From Pedobacter sp. B4-66 (GTDB taxonomy: Bacteria > Bacteroidota > Bacteroidia > Sphingobacteriales > Sphingobacteriaceae), in assembly GCF_018492665.1 (NCBI RefSeq), contig NZ_JAFVME010000001.1, forward strand, positions 1 to 64,000: DNA of 64,000 nt, read 5' to 3'. Both the position numbers and the translations under genes were made by a program. Within the stretch, counting starts at the first letter, position 1. Every line of letters begins with the position of its first letter. Shown here piece after piece: positions 33,033 to 42,153 of the stretch. The notes under the pieces are model-generated. The model saw only the letters and a program-made list of their open reading frames with translations. It made no database searches and had not been told where the DNA came from.

Positions 33033-33452
33033 ATGCTAAAAACACTATTGACCTCACAGGCTCTCTTTGAAAACTGGCTGGTTCTGATACGAGTGATCAG
33101 CGGCCTTCTAATTTTTGTCCACGGATTGGGCACCTTCAGCAAAGGACATATGGATGGGAATGTTGCCTGGCTTACAGACATTCATTTCCCAGCTCCCATA
33201 TTAATGGCCTACATTGGAAAAGGCGCTGAATTAATAGGTGGCATTTTATTAATGCTCGGATTATTTACCAGAATTTCTGCATTGATACTGATCATCGATA
33301 TGCTGGTAATCACAACTGTACTTGGTAATGGCAAAATATTTACCGATGATCAACATCCCTTTTTATTACTCCTGCTGTTTGTTTATCTGTTTTTCATTGG
33401 CTCAGGTAAAATCAGTCTGGATCACCTGCTATTTAATAAAACTAAAAACTAA
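33033..33452 (+). CDS. DoxX-family membrane protein
   Basis: A 139-residue protein with four hydrophobic helices. The first part (FENWLVLIRVISGLLIFVHG) and the motif GKGAELIGGILLMLGLFTRI are characteristic of DoxX proteins, which are small inner-membrane proteins linked to redox or quinone processes in some bacteria. The ATG at 33033 is chosen because the earlier TTG at 33024 adds only three residues. The next gene begins 11 bp downstream, so they form an operon likely controlled by the divergent ToxR-like regulator. Confidence 0.88.
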   Translation: MLKTLLTSQALFENWLVLIRVISGLLIFVHGLGTFSKGHMDGNVAWLTDIHFPAPILMAYIGKGAELIGGILLMLGLFTRISALILIIDMLVITTVLGNGKIFTDDQHPFLLLLLFVYLFFIGSGKISLDHLLFNKTKN

Positions 33453-33463
33453 GATTGAAATTC

Positions 33464-35629
33464 ATGTTTAAGCGCCTCATTTCTCCATCTAGCATTCTTC
33501 TATTTTACCTTTTAGTTTATCCTAATCAGGGTTTTACCCAGGCGGTAAACGCCAAAGACCAAAAAACAGATACCACAAGCCGACAATTAAAAGAAATCCA
33601 AATCAAAAAAACCAGATCATTGGTACGCCAGGAAATAGACCGTTTAAGTTATGATGTACAGGGAGATCCTGAACGCAATATTTTAAATGGTCTGGATCTG
33701 ATGCGTAAGGTACCCATGCTTTCTGTAAATGCAGCTGGCCAGCTCAGCCTGAGAGGAAGCACAAACTATCGTATTTTGATTAATGGTAAGGAATCCGGAA
33801 TGATGGTAGCGAACCCAAGAGATGTCCTCCGCAACCTGCCTGCCTCGGCAATCAAGCGTATTGAAATCATCACTACCCCTTCTTCAAAATACGATGGAGA
33901 AGGACCCTCAGGATTCATCAATATCATATTAATGCGTAGAGCGTCGGATGGTTACAATGGGAATGTAAGGCTTGCTCATGAACTTCCTACTGGTGGGCCG
34001 TCATTAGGAGGCAGCCTCACCCTAAAATCAGGAAAGTTCGCAATTGCAATAAACGGGGGTGCTGATCGTACAAGCACTCCCGAAACCGCAGAACGTTATT
34101 ACAGACAAACTTTCGGCTCCATACCGGAACAAATGGAAAACAACAGTACCAAAAAGAACAATAGCAGATCAATTTTTGGAGGCGCAGAATTGAGCTTCGA
34201 ACCCGACACCTTAAATTTACTTACAGCAGAATTTAGTCCATACAGTGGCTACAATAGGGTATACAATTCCCGATTGTTTGAGCTTAACGAAGGAAACCCA
34301 GACTTTTCAAAATACCATCTCGATGCCAGGAACAAATACAGTTGGAATGGAATGACAGCAGGCCTGAGTTTTCAAGGGAGTTTTAGCCATAGGCCTGGGC
34401 AACTGCTAACCTTCGCTTACAGGTATGTGAGTAATGATAACCCTCAGGTAAACCACATCGACATTTCCCAGCAAATCAATAGCCATTTAGCCTCTTTTCT
34501 ACAACAAAGCGCCAGCGGCTACAAGGAACACATTTTTCAGGGAGATTATGTAAGGCCCCTTAAATTTTTAACCATAGAAGCTGGCATTAAAACAATACTG
34601 CGATACAATTCAAGTGATTATAAACTGAACCAATCAGACACCGCTTTAGTCAATAACTTTAAGAACAGCTCGCCCGTTTTCGGGGCATACAACAGTTATC
34701 ATTACCGTATTGGTGCCTGGGGTATTAAAGCTGGCTACCGATTAGAATATACGACTATGCAGGGTCAATACAAATCAGCATCCAAGATTCCTCAAACTAA
34801 TTATTTCAACCTGATTCCTGCATTATCCCTAATGTACAACATCAACACGGGCAGTAGCCTAACAATGGGTTATACCAACCGGATAGAGCGCCCCAGGTTT
34901 TATCAGCTCGATCCTTTTGCAGATAGATCCATCACCAATATACTTTCTTATGGAAATCCCAATCTAAAACCAGCATTAAGTCATCATCTAGAATTGAATT
35001 ATAGTCAGGATAGCAAAACCACCTTCTCTGCAAACTTAAGCTATACTCTATCCAATAACTTAATACAACAGATTTCACAATATGATTCCACAGCGAATGC
35101 AACCATCACCACTTATGCGAACACAGGTTATGACAGGCAGCTTAAGCTGTACCTGAGTGCCGGAGGAAAGCTAGCAGAGAAACTCGGCTGGTCAGCCAAT
35201 GGGTTAATTTCACGAGTTTGGTTAAAAGGAACAATAGAAGGAAGGCACCTGGAAAACTCAGGCTATAATGCCAAAATGAGTGCAAATGCAACCTATACGC
35301 TGAGTGATTTATGGAAAGCCTCCGGCTCCTTTAATATAGATGCCCCAGAAACTTTTCTACAGGAAAAAACAAACCTTCAATTTTACCAATCGCTAAGGGT
35401 ATATGGCGATTTAGTAAAAGATAAGCTGAACCTTTCTCTTACCATTAACAACCCGTTCACTAAGTTTCGTTACTACGAACGGAATCTTACAGGATTTGAT
35501 TTTAAACAATACTACAGATTTCAGAGCTATAACAGATCATTTGGCCTAAGCCTGAGCTGGCAATTCGGGCATTTAGAAAATGGAGTTCAAAAAAGCAAAC
35601 GAAAGATTACCGTAGATGATGGACGGTAA
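33464..35629 (+). CDS. Outer-membrane beta-barrel receptor (TonB-dependent-like)
   Basis: About 721 residues. A signal peptide ends near FTQA. A plug-like domain contains LRKVPMLSVNAAGQLSLRGS-type sequence, LINGKESGMM and IKRIEIITTPSSKYDGEGPS then GFINIIL, and is followed by a long C-terminal barrel of aromatic-rich strands. It matches the Bacteroidota outer-membrane beta-barrel family that lacks the usual N-terminal carboxypeptidase-regulatory domain. The substrate is unknown. Second gene of the doxX operon. The ATG at 33464 is used; the TTG at 33455 would add three residues. Confidence 0.88.
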   Translation: MFKRLISPSSILLFYLLVYPNQGFTQAVNAKDQKTDTTSRQLKEIQIKKTRSLVRQEIDRLSYDVQGDPERNILNGLDLMRKVPMLSVNAAGQLSLRGSTNYRILINGKESGMMVANPRDVLRNLPASAIKRIEIITTPSSKYDGEGPSGFINIILMRRASDGYNGNVRLAHELPTGGPSLGGSLTLKSGKFAIAINGGADRTSTPETAERYYRQTFGSIPEQMENNSTKKNNSRSIFGGAELSFEPDTLNLLTAEFSPYSGYNRVYNSRLFELNEGNPDFSKYHLDARNKYSWNGMTAGLSFQGSFSHRPGQLLTFAYRYVSNDNPQVNHIDISQQINSHLASFLQQSASGYKEHIFQGDYVRPLKFLTIEAGIKTILRYNSSDYKLNQSDTALVNNFKNSSPVFGAYNSYHYRIGAWGIKAGYRLEYTTMQGQYKSASKIPQTNYFNLIPALSLMYNINTGSSLTMGYTNRIERPRFYQLDPFADRSITNILSYGNPNLKPALSHHLELNYSQDSKTTFSANLSYTLSNNLIQQISQYDSTANATITTYANTGYDRQLKLYLSAGGKLAEKLGWSANGLISRVWLKGTIEGRHLENSGYNAKMSANATYTLSDLWKASGSFNIDAPETFLQEKTNLQFYQSLRVYGDLVKDKLNLSLTINNPFTKFRYYERNLTGFDFKQYYRFQSYNRSFGLSLSWQFGHLENGVQKSKRKITVDDGR

Positions 35630-35655
35630 AACATATGTTAAATCCATTTTTTTAT

Positions 35656-35685
35656 TTTGTTCTTAGATATTTTTTTCTAGTTTTG
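35656..35685 (+). promoter_or_regulatory. Promoter of tRNA-Thr
   Basis: TTTG (35656-35659), an 18-bp spacer and TAGTTTTG (35678-35685) match the Bacteroidota sigma consensus. Initiation would fall close to 35691, about 10 bp before the mature tRNA. Confidence 0.75.
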
Positions 35686-35700
35686 CAGACCGTTAAAAAA

Positions 35701-35773
<73 letters not shown>

Positions 35774-35848
35774 CTTTAAAAACCTAAACCAACCTTACTT
35801 TTCCTAAAGGTAAACTACCTACAAATAGCCGACTGCCTTATACTAAGA

Positions 35849-36541
35849 CTACAATGCTGGAAACATCTTATTTACTTTCCGGATTACCTTTTCAACTCTT
35901 GCTCGTTTGCTTTCTTTCTCAATCCCTTTAATTCTTGAGAGCAACGTATTTACGAAAACAATATTATTTTTGGCATTTATAACTGGTAATGCATTTTCAG
36001 CATACATAGGCAATTGATTATCTGGGCTTTTCAGCAAGCGTTCATTCAACAATAAAAACACATCATCGCTATATTCTTTGATGGCACAGAGTTTTATCAT
36101 TATACCCACACAATGGTCGTTAGTGATAACTGAACCTTTATCTGCAACGTCTATTATTTTAGGTAATGCCTCGTAAATTACTTTAGATTTAACGGCTACA
36201 ATCGTATTTAAAGCCATCATTGTACCCCATTGCAAGCGGTTATTCTTATGGTCCAGCAAAGTGGTTAGCTCGTTACTAAAGTCTGCTATCAACTCCGGCT
36301 TTACTGTTCCAATTTCATAGATTACCTTTATACAGTCGCTCTGAATATCCTTGTTTTTATGATAAAGGTTTTCGATCAACTCTTCAACTGCTTTACTATC
36401 GTTGGCTTGCACAATAGCATTGGCCAGTTCCTGATTAGGGATTTCATCCCGTCGCCCTAATGAATGCGCTAGTTTATCTATTATACCCATATATTGAGAT
36501 GGTCTTCCTGCTAATGTCGAGATAATATCGACTCCGGTCAA
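35849..36541 (-). CDS. HEAT-repeat-like protein
   Basis: A 230-residue all-helical protein with repeated two-helix units, for example DIQSDCIKVIYEIGTVKPEL and NRLQWGTMMALNTIVAVKSK, typical of HEAT-like scaffolds. It has no catalytic motif or signal peptide. The first codon is TTG at 36541; the first ATG is at 36490 (MGIIDKLAHSL). The intervening residues look like part of the first helix, so the longer form may be right. It is divergent from a secreted protein gene. Function unknown, probably protein binding. Confidence 0.7.
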   Translation of the reverse strand: MTGVDIISTLAGRPSQYMGIIDKLAHSLGRRDEIPNQELANAIVQANDSKAVEELIENLYHKNKDIQSDCIKVIYEIGTVKPELIADFSNELTTLLDHKNNRLQWGTMMALNTIVAVKSKVIYEALPKIIDVADKGSVITNDHCVGIMIKLCAIKEYSDDVFLLLNERLLKSPDNQLPMYAENALPVINAKNNIVFVNTLLSRIKGIEKESKRARVEKVIRKVNKMFPAL

Positions 36542-36576
36542 GTTTTAAATAACGTATTTTTTTGTTTCTTTGCCAG

Positions 36577-37449
36577 ATGTTTAAACAAGTGTTTGTTGTA
36601 TTGCTAATCGTTTTTTCGATTAGTGTTCGAGCACAAGAGCGTGCCGCTGCTTATGCCGTAGATGAAGAATTTAACATCTGGAATAAAAAATTAAATGATA
36701 CTGCCTGCGTTTTTGCTGATATAGCCTACATACGTGATTATCCAAGTTTAACCGGAGTTCTTTTAGACTCTCTGAGTGCCGGAACTAAGGTGATCATCAA
36801 AAGTGAAGCCTATAACAATACATTAATCAAAGATTTTTATGCACCATGGCATAAAGTAGAATACATGATCGGAACACAAAAACGAGCTGGATTTATCTGG
36901 CTTGGGCTGCTGGCTCTTGGATCAAATATCGACAAAGAGGGAAAGCTATGGATGTACGGATTCAACAAATACCTTAACAGATCAAATGATGAGGCACACC
37001 TATCTCTATGTGAAGTAAAGGTTTTAGATGCCTCTCTTCATATCATTAATCGGACATCTATATTGATCACAAAAGGTGAACAAACTTATACCGAAGGTAA
37101 AGTACTGGATAATATGGGACTAGCAGGCTTACAAGCAATTTACAGGATCGGATTTTTTAGTGAATCGTGCGGTGTACCAACTGATCATCACTACATTGGA
37201 TGGACAGGCACCGAGTTCCTGGATCTACCGGGAAAAAGTAATATTAGCGATGCAGGTATTTTTTATCATGAAGAAAAACTGCTATTTCCTTCTGAACATA
37301 AGCTTGGCTCTTCTTTAATTATTAAAGATATCAACGAAGGAGAAGTAATAGATCCTGATCAGAAAGAATTAACTTATAAAGAGCGCAAAGAACGAGTGAA
37401 ATACTCTTGGGATGGTAAAATTGCCAGTCAAATAATTGAGATGAAATAA
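36577..37449 (+). CDS. Secreted protein with SH3-like domain
   Basis: About 290 residues. The signal peptide (QVFVVLLIVFSISVRAQ) is followed by a segment (ACVFADIAYIRDYPSLTGVL ... GTKVIIKSEAYNN ... AGFIWLGLLAL) with the five-strand pattern of a bacterial SH3-like domain. The remaining about 180 residues are beta-rich with no named domain. It is probably periplasmic or surface-exposed, possibly binding cell wall. The ATG at 36577 is preferred over the TTG at 36562 because it starts a normal signal peptide. A strong terminator follows. Confidence 0.72.
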   Translation: MFKQVFVVLLIVFSISVRAQERAAAYAVDEEFNIWNKKLNDTACVFADIAYIRDYPSLTGVLLDSLSAGTKVIIKSEAYNNTLIKDFYAPWHKVEYMIGTQKRAGFIWLGLLALGSNIDKEGKLWMYGFNKYLNRSNDEAHLSLCEVKVLDASLHIINRTSILITKGEQTYTEGKVLDNMGLAGLQAIYRIGFFSESCGVPTDHHYIGWTGTEFLDLPGKSNISDAGIFYHEEKLLFPSEHKLGSSLIIKDINEGEVIDPDQKELTYKERKERVKYSWDGKIASQIIEMK

Positions 37450-37477
37450 AAAATGCCGCTTAAGAGCGGCATTTTTT
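37447..37477. terminator. Bidirectional rho-independent terminator
   Basis: ATGCCGCT (37453-37460), loop TAAG, and AGCGGCAT (37465-37472), flanked by A6 and T6. It separates convergent genes ending at 37449 and 37497. Confidence 0.93.
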
Positions 37478-37496
37478 ATAATTAAGTATAAAAATA

Positions 37497-40172
37497 CTAT
37501 TTGCTTACTGGTTGAAACACCTTATTATCCTTATTTCCACCGGAAATTAAGTAAGCCATTAGGTCTTTTAGCTCTTCTTTATTTAAGCTGTTTATCATAC
37601 CTGGCATCATCACAGACAATTCAGATACTGAAGTTTTAACTATATCACTTTTCTTAATCTCACGAAGTGTTTGAGGAGAAAAAGGATTTTGAGAAACATA
37701 AATTTTGTCTTTAGTTTCTTTCTTAAATCTTCCAACAATAGAGCTGCCGTCTTTTAAATTGTAAATTTTTGCAGCGTATTGGTCTGAAATAACTTTGCTT
37801 GGTGATATAATAGATTCAAGAATATCTTTCTCAGAAAATCTAGTACCTAAATGCGTAAGATCAGGTCCTACAGAACCACCCTCCCCGCCTGTAGCATGAC
37901 AAGAACTACACAATGTTGCGGCGAACATCATCTTTCCATTGGCATAATTTCTTCCAATCAAACTGTCTTTTACAACAGCCAATGCATCATCCAGTTTCCA
38001 GTCTTTCCCTGGTCCTTTTGGTTGTACTATGTCAACTAATTTAAGTTGTTTATTATCTACTAAGCCATCGCCAGAAAGCTTATTATAATTAGCAAATTGC
38101 TCTTTTGGAACATTGGCCAGTGCTTTTTTCCTTGCATCATCAATAAAGCCGATATAACTGTTACCTCCCTTATACCCAAAGGCTTTGTAAAACCATTTAA
38201 AGTATTTAGTGCGCAATGCTGGTGTCCATCCTTTCTTCGCTTCACTTAATGCCACAGCATAATAAATTTGCTGAGCAGGAGGTGTTTTAGCTAGCATTTT
38301 AGCGATATCTAATCCGTACTGAGGGTTTTTTAAAATTAGATCTGAAGAGCTTGTAAATTCTTTTTGATCTAAAGTCTCATCCTTAGCTGCATCAATTATG
38401 GCCATAGTTTTTGACACCACTTGCTCATCGCCAATGTATACCAGAATTTTGGTCATGAAACGATTGATTTCGTTACTCTTAGCGGGGAATTGTGCATTCA
38501 GATACTTGCTTAACTTCACACGATCAGCTGGTTGTGGTTTACCGGTACGTAGTACAGTTAACTCAATGGTTCTTAACAAGTCCATTTTCTGAGCTTCATT
38601 TAAAGATAAATAATTGATTCCCATCAAATTATTCAGCATTTTACTGTTTAACTCTTTACCACCATTTCTGGCTAAAGCAACCGTTGCTTGTATCAATGTG
38701 ATTGGATCTTTTTCGTTTAATGCTCTGTCTTGCCATTCAGCAATTGGCTGATGTTCTACTGCAATTCTTGCTGCATAACGTATAAAACGATCATTGTTTT
38801 TTAAATTTGGCCAGGCTAATTTCAGTGCATCTGGATTTGGCGCTCCTTGAAACTCTTCTAGTTGCTTTCTTAAATTACGCGCTTCAATATTGCCTACAGA
38901 TGAAGTGCTAGCCAACGGATCCTTTGGCAACGAGTTATCGCCATAATAAACACGATAAAGATCTGATTCTAAACCACGACCACCGGTTAAAAAGTATAGT
39001 GCTCCATCTGGGCCAATTAAACCATCGGTAAGTGGCAAAGGCTGACCAGATAAAAACTCTTCGGCTACAGTTTTATAGGAAGATCCATCAGGAATAAGTT
39101 GAACTGAATAAACGATACCAAAGGTCCAATCGAAAGCCAATAAACCACGACGATATTTCTCCGGGAAGCGTGCGTTGTAGCTACTAACAAGGTTCGTTGG
39201 AGATCCTTGTCCGATGTTTAAGATTGCTGGCAGGTTATCTACATAACTTGGTGACCAGTTGGTGTTTCCAGAGCGCCAGCCGAATTCACTTCCACTTGTA
39301 GAATGTGAAATTCTGGTTGGTTTGTACCATGGCATTCCGAAATCCCATTCCATATCTCCATCATATACAAACATTTCGCCATCTTCATTAAAGGCAAAGT
39401 CGAAGGGATTTCTGTATCCACCGCTTATTAACTCCCATTTCTTTCCTTCAGGATCGGTCTTCATTACAAAAGCTCCCGGAGCGAAACGATCAGTAGCGTG
39501 TCCATTTGGATCTTTTAATGTAGCCAGTGCGTTATCTTCTTGCCAGGTTTTAGGCAATCGGTAATTGTCCATTTCCGGTATATCTGTGTAATTTCCGGCT
39601 AACATGTAGATTGACTTTTTATCAGGAGATAACACAATGCTATGCGGGCCGTGCTCACCTTCTCCGGTTAACCCTTTTAGCAAGGTAACTTTATCAAATT
39701 GGTCGTCGCCATCCGTATCCTGTAATCTGTAAAGACCGCTTCCGCTTTTAAATTTGTCATCACTATTGTGATTAACCATTACATATAAGCTGTTAAAAGC
39801 GTACAGTAGACCATGGGCATACCCCATTCCTACTTTAGATACTGTCGAGTCTCCTACAATCAGCTTTTCTACTTTAACTTTTACTTTAGTGGTATCAGAA
39901 CCAATTGGAGGGATTTCAAGACGATATAAAAACCCGTATTGATCGGAAGTGATGATACGTCCTTTATCGTCAAAAGCCATAGATACCCATGAGCCGGTTT
40001 TACTTGCAGATGGACTGTACAGGTGTTCTGCTTTAAAGTTTGGTAAAAGTTTTAACTTCTCGACCTTAGGGCCGGGGTTGTACTTTTGAAATGTGGTGAA
40101 GGAAACACCTATTAAAATGAGCAGTAATAATGATACAGACAATTTAACAGATCTATTTCTGTTTGATTTCAT
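37497..40172 (-). CDS. PVC-type cytochrome c / beta-propeller protein
   Basis: An 891-residue exported or anchored protein. An N-terminal hydrophobic segment (LSVSLLLLILIGVSFTTF) is followed by a sorbosone-dehydrogenase-like beta-propeller (about 50-410), a HEAT-like helical domain (about 430-700) and a C-terminal cytochrome c domain with heme motif CSSCHATGGEGG and a distal Met region (SVMMPGMINSL). This layout matches the PVC-type heme-binding family first noted in Planctomycetes and common in Sphingobacteria. It probably oxidises a sugar-type substrate and passes electrons to a respiratory carrier. It is divergent from an AraC gene. It is related by theme to the cytochrome cluster at 55-62 kb. 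Confidence 0.88.
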   Translation of the reverse strand: MKSNRNRSVKLSVSLLLLILIGVSFTTFQKYNPGPKVEKLKLLPNFKAEHLYSPSASKTGSWVSMAFDDKGRIITSDQYGFLYRLEIPPIGSDTTKVKVKVEKLIVGDSTVSKVGMGYAHGLLYAFNSLYVMVNHNSDDKFKSGSGLYRLQDTDGDDQFDKVTLLKGLTGEGEHGPHSIVLSPDKKSIYMLAGNYTDIPEMDNYRLPKTWQEDNALATLKDPNGHATDRFAPGAFVMKTDPEGKKWELISGGYRNPFDFAFNEDGEMFVYDGDMEWDFGMPWYKPTRISHSTSGSEFGWRSGNTNWSPSYVDNLPAILNIGQGSPTNLVSSYNARFPEKYRRGLLAFDWTFGIVYSVQLIPDGSSYKTVAEEFLSGQPLPLTDGLIGPDGALYFLTGGRGLESDLYRVYYGDNSLPKDPLASTSSVGNIEARNLRKQLEEFQGAPNPDALKLAWPNLKNNDRFIRYAARIAVEHQPIAEWQDRALNEKDPITLIQATVALARNGGKELNSKMLNNLMGINYLSLNEAQKMDLLRTIELTVLRTGKPQPADRVKLSKYLNAQFPAKSNEINRFMTKILVYIGDEQVVSKTMAIIDAAKDETLDQKEFTSSSDLILKNPQYGLDIAKMLAKTPPAQQIYYAVALSEAKKGWTPALRTKYFKWFYKAFGYKGGNSYIGFIDDARKKALANVPKEQFANYNKLSGDGLVDNKQLKLVDIVQPKGPGKDWKLDDALAVVKDSLIGRNYANGKMMFAATLCSSCHATGGEGGSVGPDLTHLGTRFSEKDILESIISPSKVISDQYAAKIYNLKDGSSIVGRFKKETKDKIYVSQNPFSPQTLREIKKSDIVKTSVSELSVMMPGMINSLNKEELKDLMAYLISGGNKDNKVFQPVSK

Positions 40173-40304
40173 ACGTAAAAAAAGCTTATTTGGTTATTTG
40201 TGTATAGCAATTATATAATAAAAACTTCATATCGGCAACCTGTGCTGTCCTGTATGGTTACAAGATTAGGATTTTTTATATTTTTTGACATCAAAACCCA
40301 TCCT

Positions 40305-40339
40305 CAAACCTACGACAAGACTTTCATATAGCATACAAA
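40305..40339 (-). promoter_or_regulatory. Candidate promoter of the large cytochrome gene
   Basis: On the minus strand, TTTG (40339-40336) and TAGGTTTG (40312-40305) are separated by 23 bp, fitting the TTTG/TAnnTTTG pattern at the long limit of spacing. It would give a leader of about 125 nt before the ATG at 40172. Confidence 0.4.
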
Positions 40340-40410
40340 GCATATAATAGAATTAATATTTGCACTTTTTGATAAAACAACTAGCTTTATGAAAGTAACC
40401 AAATATCCAC

Positions 40411-41289
40411 ATGAAGAATTACTGCAAATACCTTAACATAAGTGAATTTGAAAAAAACTGGGGTTTTTACGTCAACACTGTGGGCTCTGCCAGAGTAGAG
40501 CCTAATAAAAACTACCCAAACAACCGACAGCATCCAATAGACCATTCCTTTACCTGGGACAAAGGAAGAATACTTGATGGCTATTACATCGTTTTCATTA
40601 CGAAAGGAGAAGGTTTGCTTGAATCGGCAAAAACCAAAGCGTACAACATTAAAGCAGGAACCTGTTTTCTTTTATTCCCCGGTATATGGCACAGATACAA
40701 ACCGCACCCGCAGCATGGATGGGAAGAATATTGGGTTGGATTTAATGGAACTTACCCTGATGAATTGATGAAAAAGGGAATATTTACTGCCGATAATCCA
40801 TTTATAGATGTCGGCCATAATGAGGATTTACTTCAGCTTTTTCATACACTAATTAAAACCGTTTCTGCGGCTGAGATTGGCTATCGTCAAATTGTTTCGG
40901 GCATTACTTTACAGATTTTGGGCTTGATAAATGCGGTATCGAAATATCAAACACCAGATGCAGGAAACCAGTCGAAACTAATATCAAAAGCTAAATTCTT
41001 ACTGCAGGAGTCTATTGAAAATCCGGTGAATTTAGAAGAGATGGTTAAAGAATTGCCGATGGGATATTCGAGGTTCAGAAAGGTTTTTAAGGAAATGACG
41101 GGACAATCGCCAAATCAATATCACCTCAATTTACGATTAGACAGAGCAAGAGACCTACTGACCTCTACTACCCTAACCATTAACGAAATAGCTTACCAAA
41201 CTGGCTTTGATTCTATATTTTACTTTTCCCGTTTGTTTAAGAAAAAGAATGGATTGCCCCCAAAGGAATATAGACAAAGTAAGCTATAA
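40411..41289 (+). CDS. AraC-family transcriptional regulator
   Basis: A 292-residue regulator. The N-terminal half is a cupin-like sensor domain (RILDGYYIVFITKGEGLLES ... GTCFLLFPGIWHRYKPHP), and the C-terminal 100 residues hold the two AraC HTH motifs (LEEMVKELPMGYSRFRKVFK and INEIAYQTGFDSIFYFSRLF followed by KKKNGLPPKEYR). It probably senses a sugar or derivative and activates nearby catabolic genes such as the adjacent phytanoyl-CoA dioxygenase-like and rhamnosidase-like genes. It overlaps the opposing dioxygenase gene by 6 bp at the stop codons. Confidence 0.93.
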   Translation: MKNYCKYLNISEFEKNWGFYVNTVGSARVEPNKNYPNNRQHPIDHSFTWDKGRILDGYYIVFITKGEGLLESAKTKAYNIKAGTCFLLFPGIWHRYKPHPQHGWEEYWVGFNGTYPDELMKKGIFTADNPFIDVGHNEDLLQLFHTLIKTVSAAEIGYRQIVSGITLQILGLINAVSKYQTPDAGNQSKLISKAKFLLQESIENPVNLEEMVKELPMGYSRFRKVFKEMTGQSPNQYHLNLRLDRARDLLTSTTLTINEIAYQTGFDSIFYFSRLFKKKNGLPPKEYRQSKL

Positions 41290-42102
41290 TCTGGAGTAGA
41301 TCAGTGGATTTTGCTGATTATCATTTAGCGGATCTCCTATTTTCAATTTTGCTACCTGCTCATCAGATAAAATGTTCTGATTTCCATTAAAAAGAGCTCC
41401 GTCTGGCATATAGGCACAAGTCATTGCCCTGCGATAACCACTTGTCATGTTGGCTCCTGCCCCATGTATGGTTAAACCATTATGAAAAGAGCAGCTTCCA
41501 GCTTTCATAGGAACGGACACAGCATTTGTGGTTAGAAATTGTGGATAAAACTTAAAAACCTCATCCATATTTTTCCCTATTCCGGGGTTCTCAAATGTGG
41601 TAGTATGGTAAGAGCCGGGTATAAAATACAAGCAACCATTTTCAGGAGTAGCATCATCTAAAGCAATCCAGATGGATAAAGCCCTACGATCTGAAAAAGA
41701 CCAAAACGGGGTATCTAAATGCCATGACGTAGGATTAGCCCAGGGTCGTTTTACTAAAGCTTGATCGTGCCATATTCTTACACCATCACAACCTGCTAAA
41801 TCCGAAACCATTTTCCCCAGGCTTTGGTTGAGCATCAACTCCTTTATTTTCTCATTGGTTTGCCATAGGTTAAGCATTTGATCAAATACCTTTCCGAAAT
41901 AGTCGGCGTCTTTGTTAATCCCATCCTCCTCTCCTGTCTTTGTTTCTTTTCCCGGAAGCTTTCTTCCACCACGCTGTTCTAATGCCTCAGTCACAGCTTC
42001 ACGCCAAAGCGCTAGTTCTTCCTTATCCAAAAAATCTTCGATGAGCAGAAAACCATGCTCACGGTAATCGTCAATCTGTTGTTGTGTGATTTGTGTTTTC
42101 AT
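41284..42102 (-). CDS. Phytanoyl-CoA dioxygenase family (Fe(II)/2OG oxygenase)
   Basis: A 272-residue cytosolic enzyme with the double-stranded beta-helix metal site: SWHLDTPFW supplies the HxD pair and SFHNGLTIHGAGANMTSGYR supplies the distal His and the 2-oxoglutarate-binding Arg. Family members hydroxylate diverse small molecules; many in Bacteroidota sit in sugar-utilisation clusters, so the physiological substrate need not be phytanoyl-CoA. It is 51 bp downstream of the GH78-like gene on the same strand, likely the second gene of that operon. Confidence 0.88.
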   Translation of the reverse strand: MKTQITQQQIDDYREHGFLLIEDFLDKEELALWREAVTEALEQRGGRKLPGKETKTGEEDGINKDADYFGKVFDQMLNLWQTNEKIKELMLNQSLGKMVSDLAGCDGVRIWHDQALVKRPWANPTSWHLDTPFWSFSDRRALSIWIALDDATPENGCLYFIPGSYHTTTFENPGIGKNMDEVFKFYPQFLTTNAVSVPMKAGSCSFHNGLTIHGAGANMTSGYRRAMTCAYMPDGALFNGNQNILSDEQVAKLKIGDPLNDNQQNPLIYSRL

Positions 42103-42153
42103 TTATTTTGGAGTCTATATTTTATTAGTTTTCGTTAATGGTGTTGGTTAGGG